64,000 bases of DNA. Source: Zerene cesonia (lineage: Eukaryota; Arthropoda; Insecta; Lepidoptera; Pieridae). Position 1 is the stretch's first letter. Each line of letters opens with the position of its first letter. Below, piece by piece: positions 52,201 through 62,849 of the stretch. Position numbers and translations under genes: made by a program. The DNA lies in the NCBI RefSeq assembly GCF_012273895.1, contig NC_052107.1:3720001-3784000 (forward strand), written 5' to 3'. The notes under the pieces are model-generated. The model was not told the DNA's origin, did not search any database, and was given only the letters and a program-made list of their open reading frames with translations.

Positions 52201-55147
52201 GGCTATGTGATCGAAAAATTCCGAAGCTTCACCAATTGGGAACATAAGATTAAAGCCATCGTTTGGGGTCCAAGCTGGCAACCCGGTACCGCTAGACTCG
52301 GAGATGATGACATGAAAGAAGATGTAAGTATGGACAATTTTCTTTTACCTTTTATAAAGAGCAATATAGTGCTATTATTAAATCATCTGACTAATTAATT
52401 ATTTACGGCTAGAAAAAAATTCTATGCACCTAGGTTTTATTGCTGAAAATACCGTAAACACTAATTTAAGAGCCCTAATGGTTGCTCAATAGCACTATTT
52501 TTTATTTGTGTGTTAATAAAAGTGTTAAGATTATTTGCAAAAGACATATTTATTTTGTTGAATCTTATACCTTTAAACTTTTTATATATATATTTCGGGG
52601 GCGATAAATCGATCTAGCTAGGAATTTTTTTTAGAAAATTCGTCTTTTATTCGTGTTTTATCAACTTAAACTTACTTGCGTTTGAGTAGTCCCAATTTAT
52701 TATGATTCTTCCTGACATCTAATGGCGAATAATAATACTATAAATGCGAAAGTTTGTGAGGATGGATGCATATGTATGCGTGCGTCTGTTACTCTTTCAC
52801 GCAAAAACTACTGAACGGATTGCAATGAAATTTGCTTCGTAGATAGCTGGACAACTGAAATAACACATAGGCACTTTTTATACCGATATTCCTACGGGAT
52901 ACGGACTTACGCGGTTTCGACCGCGGGTCACAGCTAGTGAATTTTTATGAGAAACATTTATATCTGTGAATATTCACTAATCTTTTCTTTAATGGTTAAA
53001 TCCATCCTTTTAGAGATGATTTAGTTATGTAATATTTTAAACCACAGCACGTAAATAACAGATATCTAAAGAGACGTTCATAACATTACTAATACAATGA
53101 TAATCTCCCATTCAGGTTGAAGTGAGAGACAAATATGACGTCCATTTACCGGCGTGGTGCAACCTCTATATTGTTACACACTACGCAGTCGTTCTGTACG
53201 GTTTCTTCGAACTCGCTTCGAGATATATGGTAAGAATAAAACACTATAACTAACTTACATGCGTCGAAGGCATTCACTGCACATTATTGACGGGAACCTG
53301 CTTTTGTAGCAACAGATTTATTTACGGAATAATATCCTTTTCAACCGGCTTCAACTCTCGTAACTGATTTTGATGATATTTCATTTATTTGAAGCTTGTA
53401 CCGCTCGTGTGGTCCAATTAAGTTTAGATTAGTTCTGACGATTTGAAAGTGGTTCGGTTTTTTTTAATAATTGTTTTATTTTCACCTTTAAATATAATAT
53501 AAATAGATAACCATAAAGTAATCACTGTATCAAAGCAAACACATAGAAGTTTTTAATTTTACTGGGTTTTAAACATTTCAAAGTGACATGAGTACAGGAA
53601 GTTTACGTCAAAATTAAATTTGTCAAACTTATTTCTCGCTACTTTATATAAATTTCATAAATATTCGATTTAAGATTCATCATATTTTACCCAGAAAAGA
53701 ATGAAGGTATAGAAACGATTTTCTTTTATTGCAATAGATAAAATCCCTGGATAACCATTATTAATAAAATAGTTATTATCTCGTAGTAAAGACAAGACAA
53801 AACGGTATCTGAATGTTTTTAAATAATATATCTATCAATGCGAGTAACATCGTAGAAAAGTACTTCATAATAAAACTACACGATATTTCAATTTGTTCAA
53901 GCGTCAGTCAATTTTTAACGCAAACATTTACGATCGCGTCCCTTCATTTTTATTCCCACTGCTTTATGCGTCGACAAATCATATACTTTTCAAATAAGAG
54001 CAATCGCTTTATATCATAGATAAAATATGGTTTTTAGTGATAATTTTTTTCGTGTAAAAAGCTAATTAGAAATAATTAATTAACAGTATGAAACCAGCAT
54101 TGTTATTAACGCGTCTACGAAACTTTGTTAATTAAATTCCCAAATGAATACGTATTCATATAACAAAATGTTTGTTTCCCACATGTGGCTATTGTTAAAG
54201 AACTACAAAAGGCGTCGTAGCCTAAATAAAGCATTATTTCAATATTATTCAACATCTTCAATATCATTATAGTCAATACGAATTTCAAAAATAACAAGTA
54301 AAAAATAAAGTTGGGTTTTATATCCATAACGGATTTAGGATTTTGATTAAATTGGATACATACATAAGATCATAAGATTGCTAAAAATGCGACGTCGGAA
54401 TCCAATAAAGTGTCCGTTATGTCATACATCTAACGTTTTCTGTAAATAGATTGTTTGCCACAATAATCGATAATAATAATATTGCGTAGGCTCAATTTAA
54501 GTACTCGCAAAATTGTTTGATTCTAATAAAAATAATTTTCTAGTATAATAATCTAAGTGAAATTTAAGCTAACGGTCTAACACCTGTTCTTTTGAACAAC
54601 TATTCTGTTATAATTACTGTCACTAAAGCAAACTCAACTTACTCCTACTTTGTTGTCTGTACAACGTATTGCTGTGGTACAGTTCATAAATTATTAAACG
54701 GATTTTCAAATTTTCATGGAAACTTCTCGACGTAACATATTCGTACACTTTAATGAAGAAATTCCCTTCATTCTATTTGTATGAAAAATTCTATTCCGCC
54801 TTTTGAGGTCACCTAATGTCTATACATATATAATCTAACTTCTATCTTAATCTACTCTTTATATTTATGTAATATAAATCTTTCAGGGTATGACGCCGAT
54901 CTCAGTACTAATCTTCGTGGTATACATAATGGCTTCTCTAACTATTATTGGAATGTTATTCGACAATTCCAAGTATGCACCTTTGCTGGAGGTACTACGC
55001 TGCTCAGCCTTGGCCTTCCTAACTCGTAGCATCTCATCACCCAGCCCAATTACAACGCTCCTACAAATATTTTACGTCGTGTCTGCGATGTTCTGGTGCC
55101 TAAATACGATGAAGCTTCTAGAAATCAAAAGAACAAAACTGGAGTGA
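40130..55147 (+). CDS. AGMO: alkylglycerol monooxygenase (AGMO/TMEM195-like), nine coding exons, complete
   Basis: Joined exons: 40130-40288, 43779-43906, 44721-44872, 45485-45588, 46953-47115, 51733-51884, 52189-52323, 53116-53229, 54887-55147; 1368 nt, 455 aa plus TGA. The human enzyme is about 445 aa. The family uses O2 and tetrahydrobiopterin to cleave the ether bond of alkylglycerols, giving glycerol and a fatty aldehyde, at the ER membrane. Seen in the sequence: a hydrophobic segment at residues 54-68, and the diiron histidine boxes H142-H146 (HRACH, then E147), H155/H158/H159 (HQVHH) and H230-H235 (HHRVHH). The family-typical WIHTE (209-213) and NTPSHHRVHH (226-235) are present. Further hydrophobic helices lie at about 182-199, 347-365, 373-391 and 420-437. 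ATG 40130 is the first in-frame Met, 17 nt after a splice acceptor. All introns are GT-AG and phases match. The C-terminus RTKLE resembles a K/R-x-K-x-x ER signal (inference). No frameshift or missing key residue was found. Confidence 0.97.
41702..42701. other. assembly gap of exactly 1000 N
   Basis: Unsequenced stretch in AGMO intron 1. The round length suggests a placeholder. The left flank (CTGAACGGTTTTTAACACGC, then T-rich sequence) looks like the start of a dispersed repeat, a likely cause of the assembly break. Open frames crossing it are artefacts. Confidence 0.98.
42812..43025 (-). mobile_element. short snap-back retroelement-like repeat, copy 5, with 9-bp TSD
   Basis: AGGATAATA flanks both sides (42812-42820, 43017-43025), in AGMO intron 1 just after the N gap. 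It carries the same ends and the core CTCCCCGTGACCACGCTCGC with TGTTCGGAACGTCGGG. A short ACACACA / TATATA stretch interrupts it. Confidence 0.8.
43779..43906 (+). CDS. AGMO: AGMO coding exon 2
   Basis: Residues 54-95 plus two bases of R96. Begins SFPYFIIFMIIEHIV, the first transmembrane helix, and ends GIFQECG. The acceptor is TTCTGTTTCAG and the donor GTACGA. Exons 1 and 2 join without a gap relative to the vertebrate protein as I recall it, so the N gap in the preceding intron probably hides no coding exon. Confidence 0.95.
44721..44872 (+). CDS. AGMO: AGMO coding exon 3 (first histidine box)
   Basis: Completes R96, then residues 97-146 and the first base of E147. Contains NYRLVDLPWDN and GVDFCYYWMHRACH, the HxxxH box of the diiron centre (H142, H146). 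The acceptor is TGCTTTTCAG. The donor is GTAATT, and a Helitron begins at the last base of that hexamer or right after it. Confidence 0.97.
44878..45084 (+). mobile_element. Lep1-type Helitron, group A, in AGMO intron 3
   Basis: Starts TCTAATAATATTATAAATGC five bases after the exon 3 boundary and ends CGTGGGGCGCAGCTAG. Intron 3 is 612 bases, so a third of it is this element. Confidence 0.85.
45485..45588 (+). CDS. AGMO: AGMO coding exon 4 (second histidine box)
   Basis: Completes E147, then residues 148-181, ending in phase 0. Contains WAQHQVHHTSEDFN, the HxxHH box (H155, H158, H159), and RQSILQGW. The acceptor is TTCTTTTAG and the donor a consensus GTAAGT. Confidence 0.97.
46476..46638 (+). 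repeat. snap-back element with tRNA-like sequence in AGMO intron 4
   Basis: Arms 46476-46523 and 46591-46638 are a perfect 48-bp inverted repeat around a 67-base spacer. The right arm includes the 3' T-stem and acceptor strand of a tRNA-like sequence, and the rest of that sequence lies in the spacer. The flank AGCATTGAAATGC-TTTATA just outside the left arm recurs with the arm near 16.4 kb, so the mobile unit may begin near 46455. Confidence 0.85.
46533..46603 (+). pseudogene. tRNA-like sequence, pol III box A and box B
   Basis: A full cloverleaf can be drawn. The acceptor TAACGGG/CTCGTGA has one mismatch and one wobble. The D-stem is GCC/GGC, and the anticodon stem TTGCT/GGCAA has a 7-base loop ACGGTTA (anticodon GGT, read as threonine). 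The T-stem GCAGG/CCTGC is perfect, with loop TTCGAAT. Box A is TGGCCGAGAGG and box B GGTTCGAATCC. A T6 run follows at about 46609. Position 33 is C rather than the near-universal T, so a working tRNA is unlikely; it is more likely a tRNA-derived element core. Confidence 0.6.
46953..47115 (+). CDS. AGMO: AGMO coding exon 5 (third histidine box)
   Basis: Residues 182-235 plus the first base of G236. Begins AFYLPLALAIPPAQF (a hydrophobic helix), followed by FWIHTEAIKSLGPLE and LNTPSHHRVHH, the third metal-binding box. The acceptor is TTAATTCCAG and the donor GTACGT. Confidence 0.97.
47137..47288 (+). mobile_element. Helitron, group B, 3'-truncated, in AGMO intron 5
   Basis: Starts TCACACTAACATTATAAATG 21 bases after the exon 5 boundary and stops after ATCCCGATTAAATGCTCAC, with the CTAG end missing. 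Confidence 0.78.
48335..48475. repeat. GC-rich block with inverted repeats in AGMO intron 5
   Basis: GGTAGGTACCTACC is a perfect palindrome, and CCCACGGCT/AGCCGTGGG form a hairpin about 12 bases apart near 48440. Base composition differs from the intron around it, suggesting an inserted element; no end signals were found. Confidence 0.4.
50073..50225 (-). mobile_element. Helitron-like element, group D, in AGMO intron 5
   Basis: GCGGCCCGCTCCGGCTTCGC at the 3' side, TAATTCCTGAGATAAGTGCG, then AACTCTGCAGCTTTATAATA with TTAGTATAGAT at the 5' end. The terminal CTAG is mutated to CAAG. Confidence 0.65.
51733..51884 (+). CDS. AGMO: AGMO coding exon 6
   Basis: Completes G236, then residues 237-286, ending in phase 0. 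Contains NKYCLDVNYGGVLIIWDRI and FGTF, the conserved stretch after the third histidine box, and IVYGL. The acceptor is TCTTTTACAG and the donor GTAAGT. The preceding intron (4617 bases) is the longest coding-region intron. Confidence 0.97.
52189..52323 (+). CDS. AGMO: AGMO coding exon 7
   Basis: Residues 287-331, in phase 0 on both sides. Contains IVWGPSWQPGTARLG, matching the GPGWGPG-x-PRLG pattern of the family. The acceptor is AATTTTCAG and the donor GTAAGT. Confidence 0.96.
52728..52937 (+). mobile_element. Lep1-type Helitron, group A, in AGMO intron 7
   Basis: AATAATACTATAAATGCGAA at the 5' side, TTACTCTTTCACGCAAAAAC and CGATATTCCTACGGGATACG inside, and CACAGCTAG at the end. The exact 5' end is uncertain. 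More diverged than the intron 3 copy. Confidence 0.78.
53116..53229 (+). CDS. AGMO: AGMO coding exon 8
   Basis: Residues 332-369, in phase 0. Contains a hydrophobic helix around YIVTHYAVVLYGFFELA. The acceptor is CCATTCAG and the donor GTAAGA. Confidence 0.95.
53338..53480 (+). repeat. possible CCGGCTTCAAC-type repeat fragment in AGMO intron 8
   Basis: TTTTCAACCGGCTTCAACTC, TGATTTTGATGATATTTCAT, then TGAAGCTTGTACCGCTCGTG. It resembles the 22.4-kb fragment only at its start. Confidence 0.3.
54887..55147 (+). CDS. AGMO: AGMO last coding exon
   Basis: Residues 370-455 and TGA. Holds two or three hydrophobic helices (ISVLIFVVYIMASLTIIG; LLQIFYVVSAMFWCLNTM) and the pattern LLEVLRCSALAFL, matching the family's MEvLRC segment. 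The end is lysine-rich and charged. Confidence 0.95.
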   Translation, partial: GMTPISVLIFVVYIMASLTIIGMLFDNSKYAPLLEVLRCSALAFLTRSISSPSPITTLLQIFYVVSAMFWCLNTMKLLEIKRTKLE

Positions 55148-55690
55148 AGGGCTGTTGTATTTAAAAATTTCTATAAAATTAGGCGAATCCGATTCCCGAA
55201 GACTGAAATTATGATCATGTAGTGGAGTGGCTTTTACCGTTATAATTGTTATTTCTTATATTCCTTGTGCCAAATACATTATGTTATACATTGTAATATT
55301 ATTGATAATTATTTTAATATACCTAGACATAATTTTACCTACGAGATTATTGTAAATATCTTAAATCTAATATATCTATTCTTGAAACACTATTGAGTAA
55401 TTTTGCTTGTGATTTTTTCCATGTTCTGGTTTGTAATTTTGTAAATCTTGGCTGAGAATTTTAAGATGAACCTGTATAATATAAGGATGCTATGATAATA
55501 TGCTGCTTTTGAGTTTAGAGTTGTTTCCACATATATTTGTTTTGCTGGTTTGCATTGAATATTTTTTTAAAGAAATGTAGAATGAACTAGTTATTAAGAA
55601 TGTAAAACGGATTATATTTACTGCCAAATATATATAGTAGTTAATCGATAATGATTTAGTAGCTCAAATAAAGCAAGTTTGTTACATCTG
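55148..55690 (+). terminator. AGMO: AGMO 3' UTR with poly(A) signal
   Basis: AT-rich sequence follows the stop codon. A canonical AATAAA lies at 55667-55672, followed by the T/G-rich stretch GTTTGTTAC, so cleavage near 55690 is plausible. No earlier canonical AATAAA was seen after the stop. The exact end is inferred. Confidence 0.6.
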
Positions 55691-57700
55691 CCTTATTATT
55701 TTCCAACTTCTTCATATTTCATACAAAATCAGAAAATAATTTATCTACTAGAGGATTAAAAAAACAATTGAACATTGAGACCAATACAAATTATGCGATT
55801 TCATATCTAATAAACTATTTTATTTTACACTATCGATAAGTCTAAACCGCAATAAATAAAAGCCAAAAAATGCTAAATCGGTTTGTATCCGCAAATATAG
55901 CATTCAAACCCCGTATTTACAAATAAAATAAAAGTAGGGTACATTGAAGAAAGACAGGACGAGTAGGCAGGCCATTTGCGAAGATCAATGCCGCCGACAT
56001 CACATCATAAAATATTCGGAACGATTTTATTCCCATCACGATGTTCTACAGAAAGGAAATCGAGAAAAATCTCGAAAGTTCACCGACGCGTACAATGAAG
56101 GCCTTTTGTAGAATGAAACAGATGAACAGACGTTTGAAATTCCATAACTCATTACGTGCTTATGAGATTACGGATGATGGGATTTTTCATTGGTCACTGA
56201 ATCATATTCTAAGTTACATATCGTACTAAAATCTAGAACCATATAAAAATATATGTTGTTTTTGCTTTTCTGAATAGTGAACCTGTAACTATGAGTTACT
56301 AGCTACGCCCCGAGGTGTCACCCGCGTAAGTCTCTATCCCGTAGGAATATCGAGATAAAAAGTTGCCCATGTGTTATTCCAGTTATCCAACTATCTGCGT
56401 TCCAAATTAATTGGAATCGGTTCGTAGTTTTTGCGTGAAAGAGTAACAAACATAGATACTTACAAACTTTCTCGTTTATATTATTAGTGGAATCTAAAAA
56501 GTTACATGCCCAAAGCAGATATGTAGAGATAAAAAATTCGATAGAAAGATTCGTATTGTTACGCGTCAATTCGCATTATCGCATTTTATTAATCGCAAAT
56601 AAGTATGCTCTACGTTTCAGAGGTATAATGCACTTTCAACAAAACGGATGACCTGGATATATGACATTTTTTACTATCATCCTTCTAACAAAAATGATTG
56701 TATGAAATCGATAGATTCTGACTTTTACAACCTCTCTAAACTCAAGCGAGCTGTATAGCGGCTATATAGAAATGAAAAATGTCCGACTTCATACTACAGA
56801 GACATTTAAGAGTATCATGTTTTATAAGAATCCGTTTAGTAGTTTCGGCTTGGTACTATGTTATCATACCTACATACTGACAAACAGACTGGCGGTAATT
56901 TTTTATTAACGTACAGAACAGTTCCAGATTAATTATTTATTTCGGTTCAGATGGATAAACATGGATCAGAAATGCGGTTATACTGTTTTTTACATGTTCT
57001 TTGATAAAATACAAAAACGGTTACATTTTTTAGAGACTACAGAATAAAATAATACAAAAGGAATCTTATAATCGTTAGAATTAAATAGCAATTATCATTT
57101 AATATAAATTATAAACACAAAGTTTATCGACTAAGAACCATGGAAATGTACAAAAGCGTTTTAATGAATACAAAATTGAACGTTGTAAATCCTTCGGTGG
57201 TTCAACAGGCCTCGACTTGATCGAAGGCAGGCCATTGAAAAAGATTTACTCTGATTAATTACTTTAATAACGTTACTACCTGAATCAGATAACATAATAT
57301 TCTACTACGCTTGTTTACTTACATTTTGTTACTCTAAAACCTTAGTGAACTATATTTAGTATTTTATATAACTAGTTGGCTCCTTTATGGGAATTCTAGG
57401 AAATGTCATTGTAAGAATTTTAAAATATTCCTAAACATGACCTTAAATTCAGATAAAGTATCCATTGACAAACTAGGAATTACAATTTCCAACGTTTATC
57501 CTAATCACGTCCCATTTAAGTCTGCGTGACTCGCGAAATTTAATATCCTTAATAGAAGCAGTACTATTTTTATACGCATATTCCATCAGAAATATTGTAA
57601 ATGAAACCCAGAAAAGTTTTCCTCAACTTATAGAAGAAATACTGTTCGAAGGTCTCCGAGTTGCTAATTGATAAGTTCAAGTTACTCAAATAAATAAGCA
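55691..57700. other. intergenic, downstream of AGMO
   Basis: One Helitron at 56.3 kb. A GC-richer stretch at 55.95-56.15 kb contains a 62-codon frame (MFYRKEIEKNLESSPTRTMK at its start) with no recognised domain, possibly a transposon remnant. Confidence 0.4.
56299..56491 (-). mobile_element. Lep1-type Helitron, group A
   Basis: CTAG at 56299-56302, inverted blocks ATCCCGTAGGAATATCGAGA and TTTTTGCGTGAAAGAGTAAC, then TTTATATTATTAGTGGA at the 5' end. Moderately diverged. Confidence 0.8.
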
Positions 57701-57701
57701 A

Positions 57702-57998
57702 CTAGCTTTTCGCCCGCGGCTTCACCCGTGTAGTCAAAGGAAAAGTTATGCGGTCCTGAGGTAAACCCGCATTGTTCCGATTCCATGGTATTTCCGGGAT
57801 AAAAACTATGTCTTTTCTCGGGTCGGTATCTTTGTATCGTTTCTATGTAGGGGTATGGGTATGGGTATTATATCTATGTACGGTATCTATGTATGGGTCG
57901 GTATTTTGGTCCATATCGGTTCAGTGGTTTAGGTGTGAAGAAGAGGCAAACAGATAGATGGACGGCAGACAGACAGAGTTTCATTCACATTTACAATA
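57702..57998 (-). mobile_element. Helitron-like element, group E, with internal minisatellite
   Basis: CTAG at 57702-57705, GCCCGCGGCTTCACCCGTGT, ATGGTATTTCCGGGATAAAA, CATATCGGTTCAGTGGTTTA and CAGACAGACAGAGTTTC, then ACATTTACAATATTGGTGCG at the 5' end. A GGGTAT-type tandem repeat expands its middle. Confidence 0.7.
57846..57905 (+). repeat. short GGGTAT / CTATGTA tandem repeat inside a Helitron
   Basis: GTAGGGGTATGGGTATGGGT is followed by ATTATATCTATGTACGGTAT and CTATGTATGGGTCGGTAT: imperfect repetition of 6-14 base units. Confidence 0.55.
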
Positions 57999-58235
57999 TT
58001 GGTGCGGAAGTAGGGATTTGTCAACCGTGACGCAAACGAGTTAGAAATGTGATACAAATATTCCGACCCTTGCTGATTTCCATTTTGTTCGTCAAATTTC
58101 TACGACCCTATAAAGTAACCACAGTTCCATGGAGAAATTAAATGGAACTTAAGCTGTTAAGATCACATTATTTTAATGTTTGCTGTATTTGTTTATTTTC
58201 CTTCAAATGACAAATATTTATATATTATACATAGG

Positions 58236-58400
58236 TCTATCTATTTAATATATAAAATGAATCCCTATTTCCCTTGCTCACGTCATCACGCGTGGACGGC
58301 TGGATCGATTTCGAAAATTCTTTCACCATTAGAAAGCTGTTATTACACTGAGTGACATAAGCTATATATGTACCACGGGTGAACCGGGGCGAACAGCTAG
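58236..58400 (+). mobile_element. Helitron-like element, group F
   Basis: Starts TCTATCTATTTAATATATAA, contains CACGTCATCACGCGTGGACG and GGATCGATTTCGAAAATTCT, and ends CCGGGGCGAACAGCTAG at 58400. A different body with the same type of 3' end. Confidence 0.6.
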
Positions 58401-58759
58401 TATATTTATAAGTTCAAAATTTGATTTTATCTATTTAAAAGACAATTTAGTAGTTGTGGTCAGCTATACAAACATAAGTTTGGGTCAAGAACGGACAGGA
58501 GATCGCTTATACCGTACCTAAAGCTACTTCGTAATGCTTGATGTTGTTAGTATCGAATGTCCCTCGGGTACCCTTAAATATTTTTTACTGACTGCCAAAA
58601 ACGACAAATGTCCCCAAGTAACATAGTAATTCAATATCTTGAACATTTACAATTACTGCTAATTATATATAGCTATATAAAGAACAAAAGTGTTTTTAAA
58701 AACCTATCTAATGTTACTTAATAAAATATCAAGTTATGAATAAATATCTCCAGTTACCA

Positions 58760-58829
58760 AATGATTAAATCCTCCCTTGGGATATAACAGGAATCTTGAG
58801 ATCCGGGCGGAGCCGGAACGAACGTCTAG
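58760..58829 (+). mobile_element. Helitron 3' fragment, group B
   Basis: Contains CTCCCTTGGGATATAACAGG and GGGCGGAGCCGGAACGAACG and ends CTAG at 58826-58829. The 5' part is absent. Confidence 0.7.
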
Positions 58830-61800
58830 TCTATAAATAAATGAAAACAATAATATATAATTAATTTCGAATGCTGAATGTGATGAATACTATGATTACC
58901 TTTGGATTGTGTAAATTTCATTTGCATTAGTAAGATATGATAAAATATTTGTAACACCTACTATGAGTGAATACCAAGTTAATGTATGTATATCTAATAT
59001 ACTGTCTCAATAAGTTAGTTATACGAACTTCTGTTGAAAATTTATTGCTAATATCTCATTGAGTTGCCTAGCAACGTTTGTATATGTAGAAATTGATGTA
59101 GAAAATTATATAGCCTTCATTTGACAAATAACAACGCTTATATAAAATATATTGAATAATTTTATTTGATACATTAGAGCAGTCGTAAGGAAAGTTCTTA
59201 TTTGTCAACAAAACCCATACAATTTTCTCAAAATATATTTATTGCTAACATAAATACCGTTTAATAATTAAATCTTTAAAAGTCTATGCTATTATTCCTC
59301 AAGACCTAAACAAATTATGCAGTAATAATTCATTTGTATTTTCTAAGAAGAATAATTAATAATTAAATTAAATCTATCAGGTGATTAAAAAGTATTACCT
59401 TAAAAAAGGTTAAAATAAATTGGGTTATAGAGTAATTATTATGAAAAAGCATGTAAAAATTTAAATAAGGAAATAAAGCAATTGACGATTTCTAATTTTA
59501 TTTTTATCGTACTAACACCGTTATCGTATTGTAACCTAAAAATGTATTAACCATTTTTGTTTTCTTTAAATCAGTCCGAAATTTCTTGTTTCCGTTCAAT
59601 TTTCAACAAATAACATTTCCGAGAGATTGAGAGATTACGTAGAAATTGAATATCGATAGCGGACATAATTGTGTTGTATGGATTCTCCTAGAATTCTTGG
59701 TCTGAAAGTACATCTACACATCATAGATCACTATCCAATGGATCTATATTAACGCTAGATTTATAGCCTCTCATCACATCCCCTAAAAATGGAGGTCCTA
59801 TAAATCATATGCCTGCTAAATTTCACAAACGTTAAGCGAATTTGTTTTTGCGTGACTGTCTTACAAAGAAATCTTACTTCTTCACAATGTTTTATTTTCG
59901 CAATCATTTTAAGAATTCCTATGATATATAAAGAGAAAAATTCTTATGACTGTATTCAAATTCGGTAGGAATTTGGATATAAAAAAAAACTCATTATCGA
60001 AATTTTAAAGTCTCAAATAAATACCAAAAATTGTGCAAAAAAACATCGTTGTTTTTAAAAGCTCAGATTTGAATATTTTCGCTGTTTTAAAACTTTGTTA
60101 ACAATTCGTATTTTCAGTATGATATAGTAGGCCAGATACTCGATGAATATTTATTGGAAATACGGCACAAATGAAAACCTGGGGTTCAAGTCGCTATACT
60201 GTTTGTAATGGGACAGGAAGTGTATGAGAAATGATAGATAGGAAGACATTACAATTTATTAAGCAATGTATTACTGCTTTATTTTTAGAAAAAACAACTA
60301 TCAGTTATGTGCCTCAACTGCCCCAACACAAAAGCAACGAAAATGGATACAAGAAAGGGCAGACCAAAATTAAATAATTTACAAATGAAAAGAGTCAGGG
60401 TTCAATATTAGCTCCATAAGTATGTACATCTTACACACCTGACGTATTCATATATTCTCAGCTAGTCATAGATATTAATAAAGTGAGGGTGGTCGGGTCG
60501 AACATTCGATAAATATTTTCAGATCCGTGCCGTGGGCACAGCCTCCAGGAATAAAACCCTAAAAAGGACATCTCGCTTAAGAATATATCACTTACGTTGC
60601 ATCCTGGCTTCTCCAGTGGCCTATATAGCATATAACACTTAGGGATCACATACTTAACCAACGGTGAAATAATTTTTGTAATTCCTGCAATAATCTCGTT
60701 AGAACAAACATACAAACTTTTAACATAAAACAGCTCCATATTATAAGTATAGATTTCAAACTTTATCTAAAAGATAAGAAAAACAGAATGGAAACAAGTT
60801 TTCACCACAATATCTTCATTCACACAAATGCAAAATAGCTCCAGAAATAACAGTGAAATAACTTCATAAATAATTGAAGAAGTTTGCTCAACAAAAATAA
60901 TGAAATAGTAGCTGGCATTATTTTGAGGGTCCCTTGAACATTGCAAATTAAACATCTCTGAGAAAATATTAGAGTATGTTAACTTTGATCTTCTAACTAC
61001 AGAGCAATTTCAGATTCTGAGTTCAGTATAGCGCGAGCACCCGTAGTGTTCACCCGCCTCATTTCAGCCGAAGGTCAAATCTCCATTTGAATCGCGAAAT
61101 AAATATGAATATGCAATCGGTAATTTCAAAGATTTGTATTGTTTGGTGTAAAGTGGTTTGCAATTAGGATGGTTTTTGAGACTCCTACGTGTTTTAAAAG
61201 TATATAACTGATATTTCCATAAAAAACTTTAAATTTGAGGTACGTTTAGAAAATGTTTTATATCTTTGTGTGATGTTTTATATGAGCCTAGATTAATAGA
61301 GTCCATGTTCTATTTTATTAGATAAACAATGCATCAATGTTTTGTTATTTATTTGAATATAAATTCGCAATTCAACTAAGTTACCATTTGAATCAAACGT
61401 GTTAATGGAAAAGTGATTAAAACATGATTTTTGTTAATATAGCAATGATATTAATAAAATATCATTAATATAATTCAGACTTCAAAATTATGAATTTTAT
61501 TATTCATATAAACCTTTCACCTAAAGAACAATAAAATACAATACAATAAACAGAGTAATAATGAATTAGTAATTAAAATTATAAAATGATAAATAACAGT
61601 TATTATACGAGTTTCTTCTATCTACTTTGTATTTTTTTATGTTTACGTATAATTATTTTTAATTTCACAACATTCGCTTGTTTACATAGACCCAACATCT
61701 AGTCCTTTGTTCGGAGAAGCGTCATCTAATCAAAGGATCAACAACAAGAACAATATATATACTGTTAGAACAATATCTAAAAATAGCTAGTTTTTATTTT

Positions 61801-61856
61801 GTGACTACGAGAATTTAGTAAAGAACAATTACAAATATTTTCATTGGACATATGAA
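58830..61856. other. no gene seen outside listed repeat
   Basis: AT-rich. Faint transposon-like scraps at about 59750-59870 and 61030-61080 (AGCACCCGTAGTGTTCACCC) are too decayed to assign. Confidence 0.45.
60527..60754 (-). mobile_element. degraded Helitron-like element, group D
   Basis: GTGCCGTGGGCACAGCCTCC on one side. GTAATTCCTGCAATAATCTC and CTCCATATTATAAGTATAGA on the other match inverted group D. The left end is uncertain. Confidence 0.5.
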
Positions 61857-62050
61857 TTCCCGTGTCTTCTAGTGGGGTAGGGGGTAGATGATTTCTATCT
61901 ATTTCACTGATTGATTTTCTTTATGGACGTTGGTGATCAGCCTTCTATGACCTGCCAGACCGAGGATTTCTTATTGCGAGCCCCAAACGGGAATCGATCC
62001 AGGACTTATCGGTTCTACGCTTAAGCACTAACCACTGTACCAAGGCGCTC
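61857..62050 (-). mobile_element. tRNA-headed SINE, family 1, full head
   Basis: On the - strand GAGCGCCTTGGTACAGTGGT starts the element (box A), GTCCTGGATCGATTCCCGTT is box B, and the body ends CCCCACTAGAAGACACGGGA. The most complete copy. Confidence 0.78.
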
Positions 62051-62651
62051 ACCATTACAAATTAAACATACTGTTTGCACATCTTATCATCTATTTCTTT
62101 AACCTTATATTTATTTCGTGTAGCGGAAATGAACCAATAATATTATAATGATGATATACTGTTCAATATTTAAAATAAATACTACACGAACTATTATAAT
62201 ATTCAAATTCACACAAAAAGTATGTAAATATAAAATCGCATCTTAATATATACATCCAAACAGCACTTTTGACTTATCAGGGGAGTTCCAAGTACATGCA
62301 ACCACACACGCCAGGCTGTATTTTAATAAATTGTTTAAATACACTATGAAGATTAAGACACGATCCACCACGTTAACGCAAATAGATTAATAATCGTAAT
62401 AACCCATATTTACTGCAAATAACTCTATATGGCAGTATTATCACGGTACGACGTCGCTCAATCACAAGTGAAGCTCGACTCTCACTACAGTAATAAATAA
62501 ATTCAAAGAACCCTAGCAATAAAATTCAAACTCAATCTAAAACATTCATGTATTCAACTAGACTTTGTTTTTCCTTTTCAATCGTCAAAATATATAAAAA
62601 TTTGTTACCGGATAGCAGATCAATTTCTATTGTTGTTCGTTTATCACACTG

Positions 62652-62842
62652 TCACACTAATATTATGAATGTGAAAGTTTGTTTGTTTGGATGTTTGTCC
62701 GTCAGTCACGCTGAAACTACGGATTTTGATGAAATTTGGTATACAGACAGGGTTGCTGTCTTGGGGGATAAGATACTTTTATCTCGATAAAAGGCTCCCT
62801 TGGGATAAAACAGGATTAGTAAGGAGCCGAGTAGAGCAACGG
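62652..62842 (+). mobile_element. Helitron, group B, decayed 3' end
   Basis: Starts TCACACTAATATTATGAATG. It contains GGATGTTTGTCCGTCAGTCA and GCTCCCTTGGGATAAAACAG and finishes near GAGTAGAGCAACGGG, with the terminal CTAG lost. Confidence 0.75.
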
Positions 62843-62849
62843 GTGGAAC

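Noticed and set aside
56041..56229. 62-codon frame on + in a slightly GC-richer stretch
   Set aside because: No known domain and no supporting exon signals; possibly a transposon remnant but not supportable as a gene.
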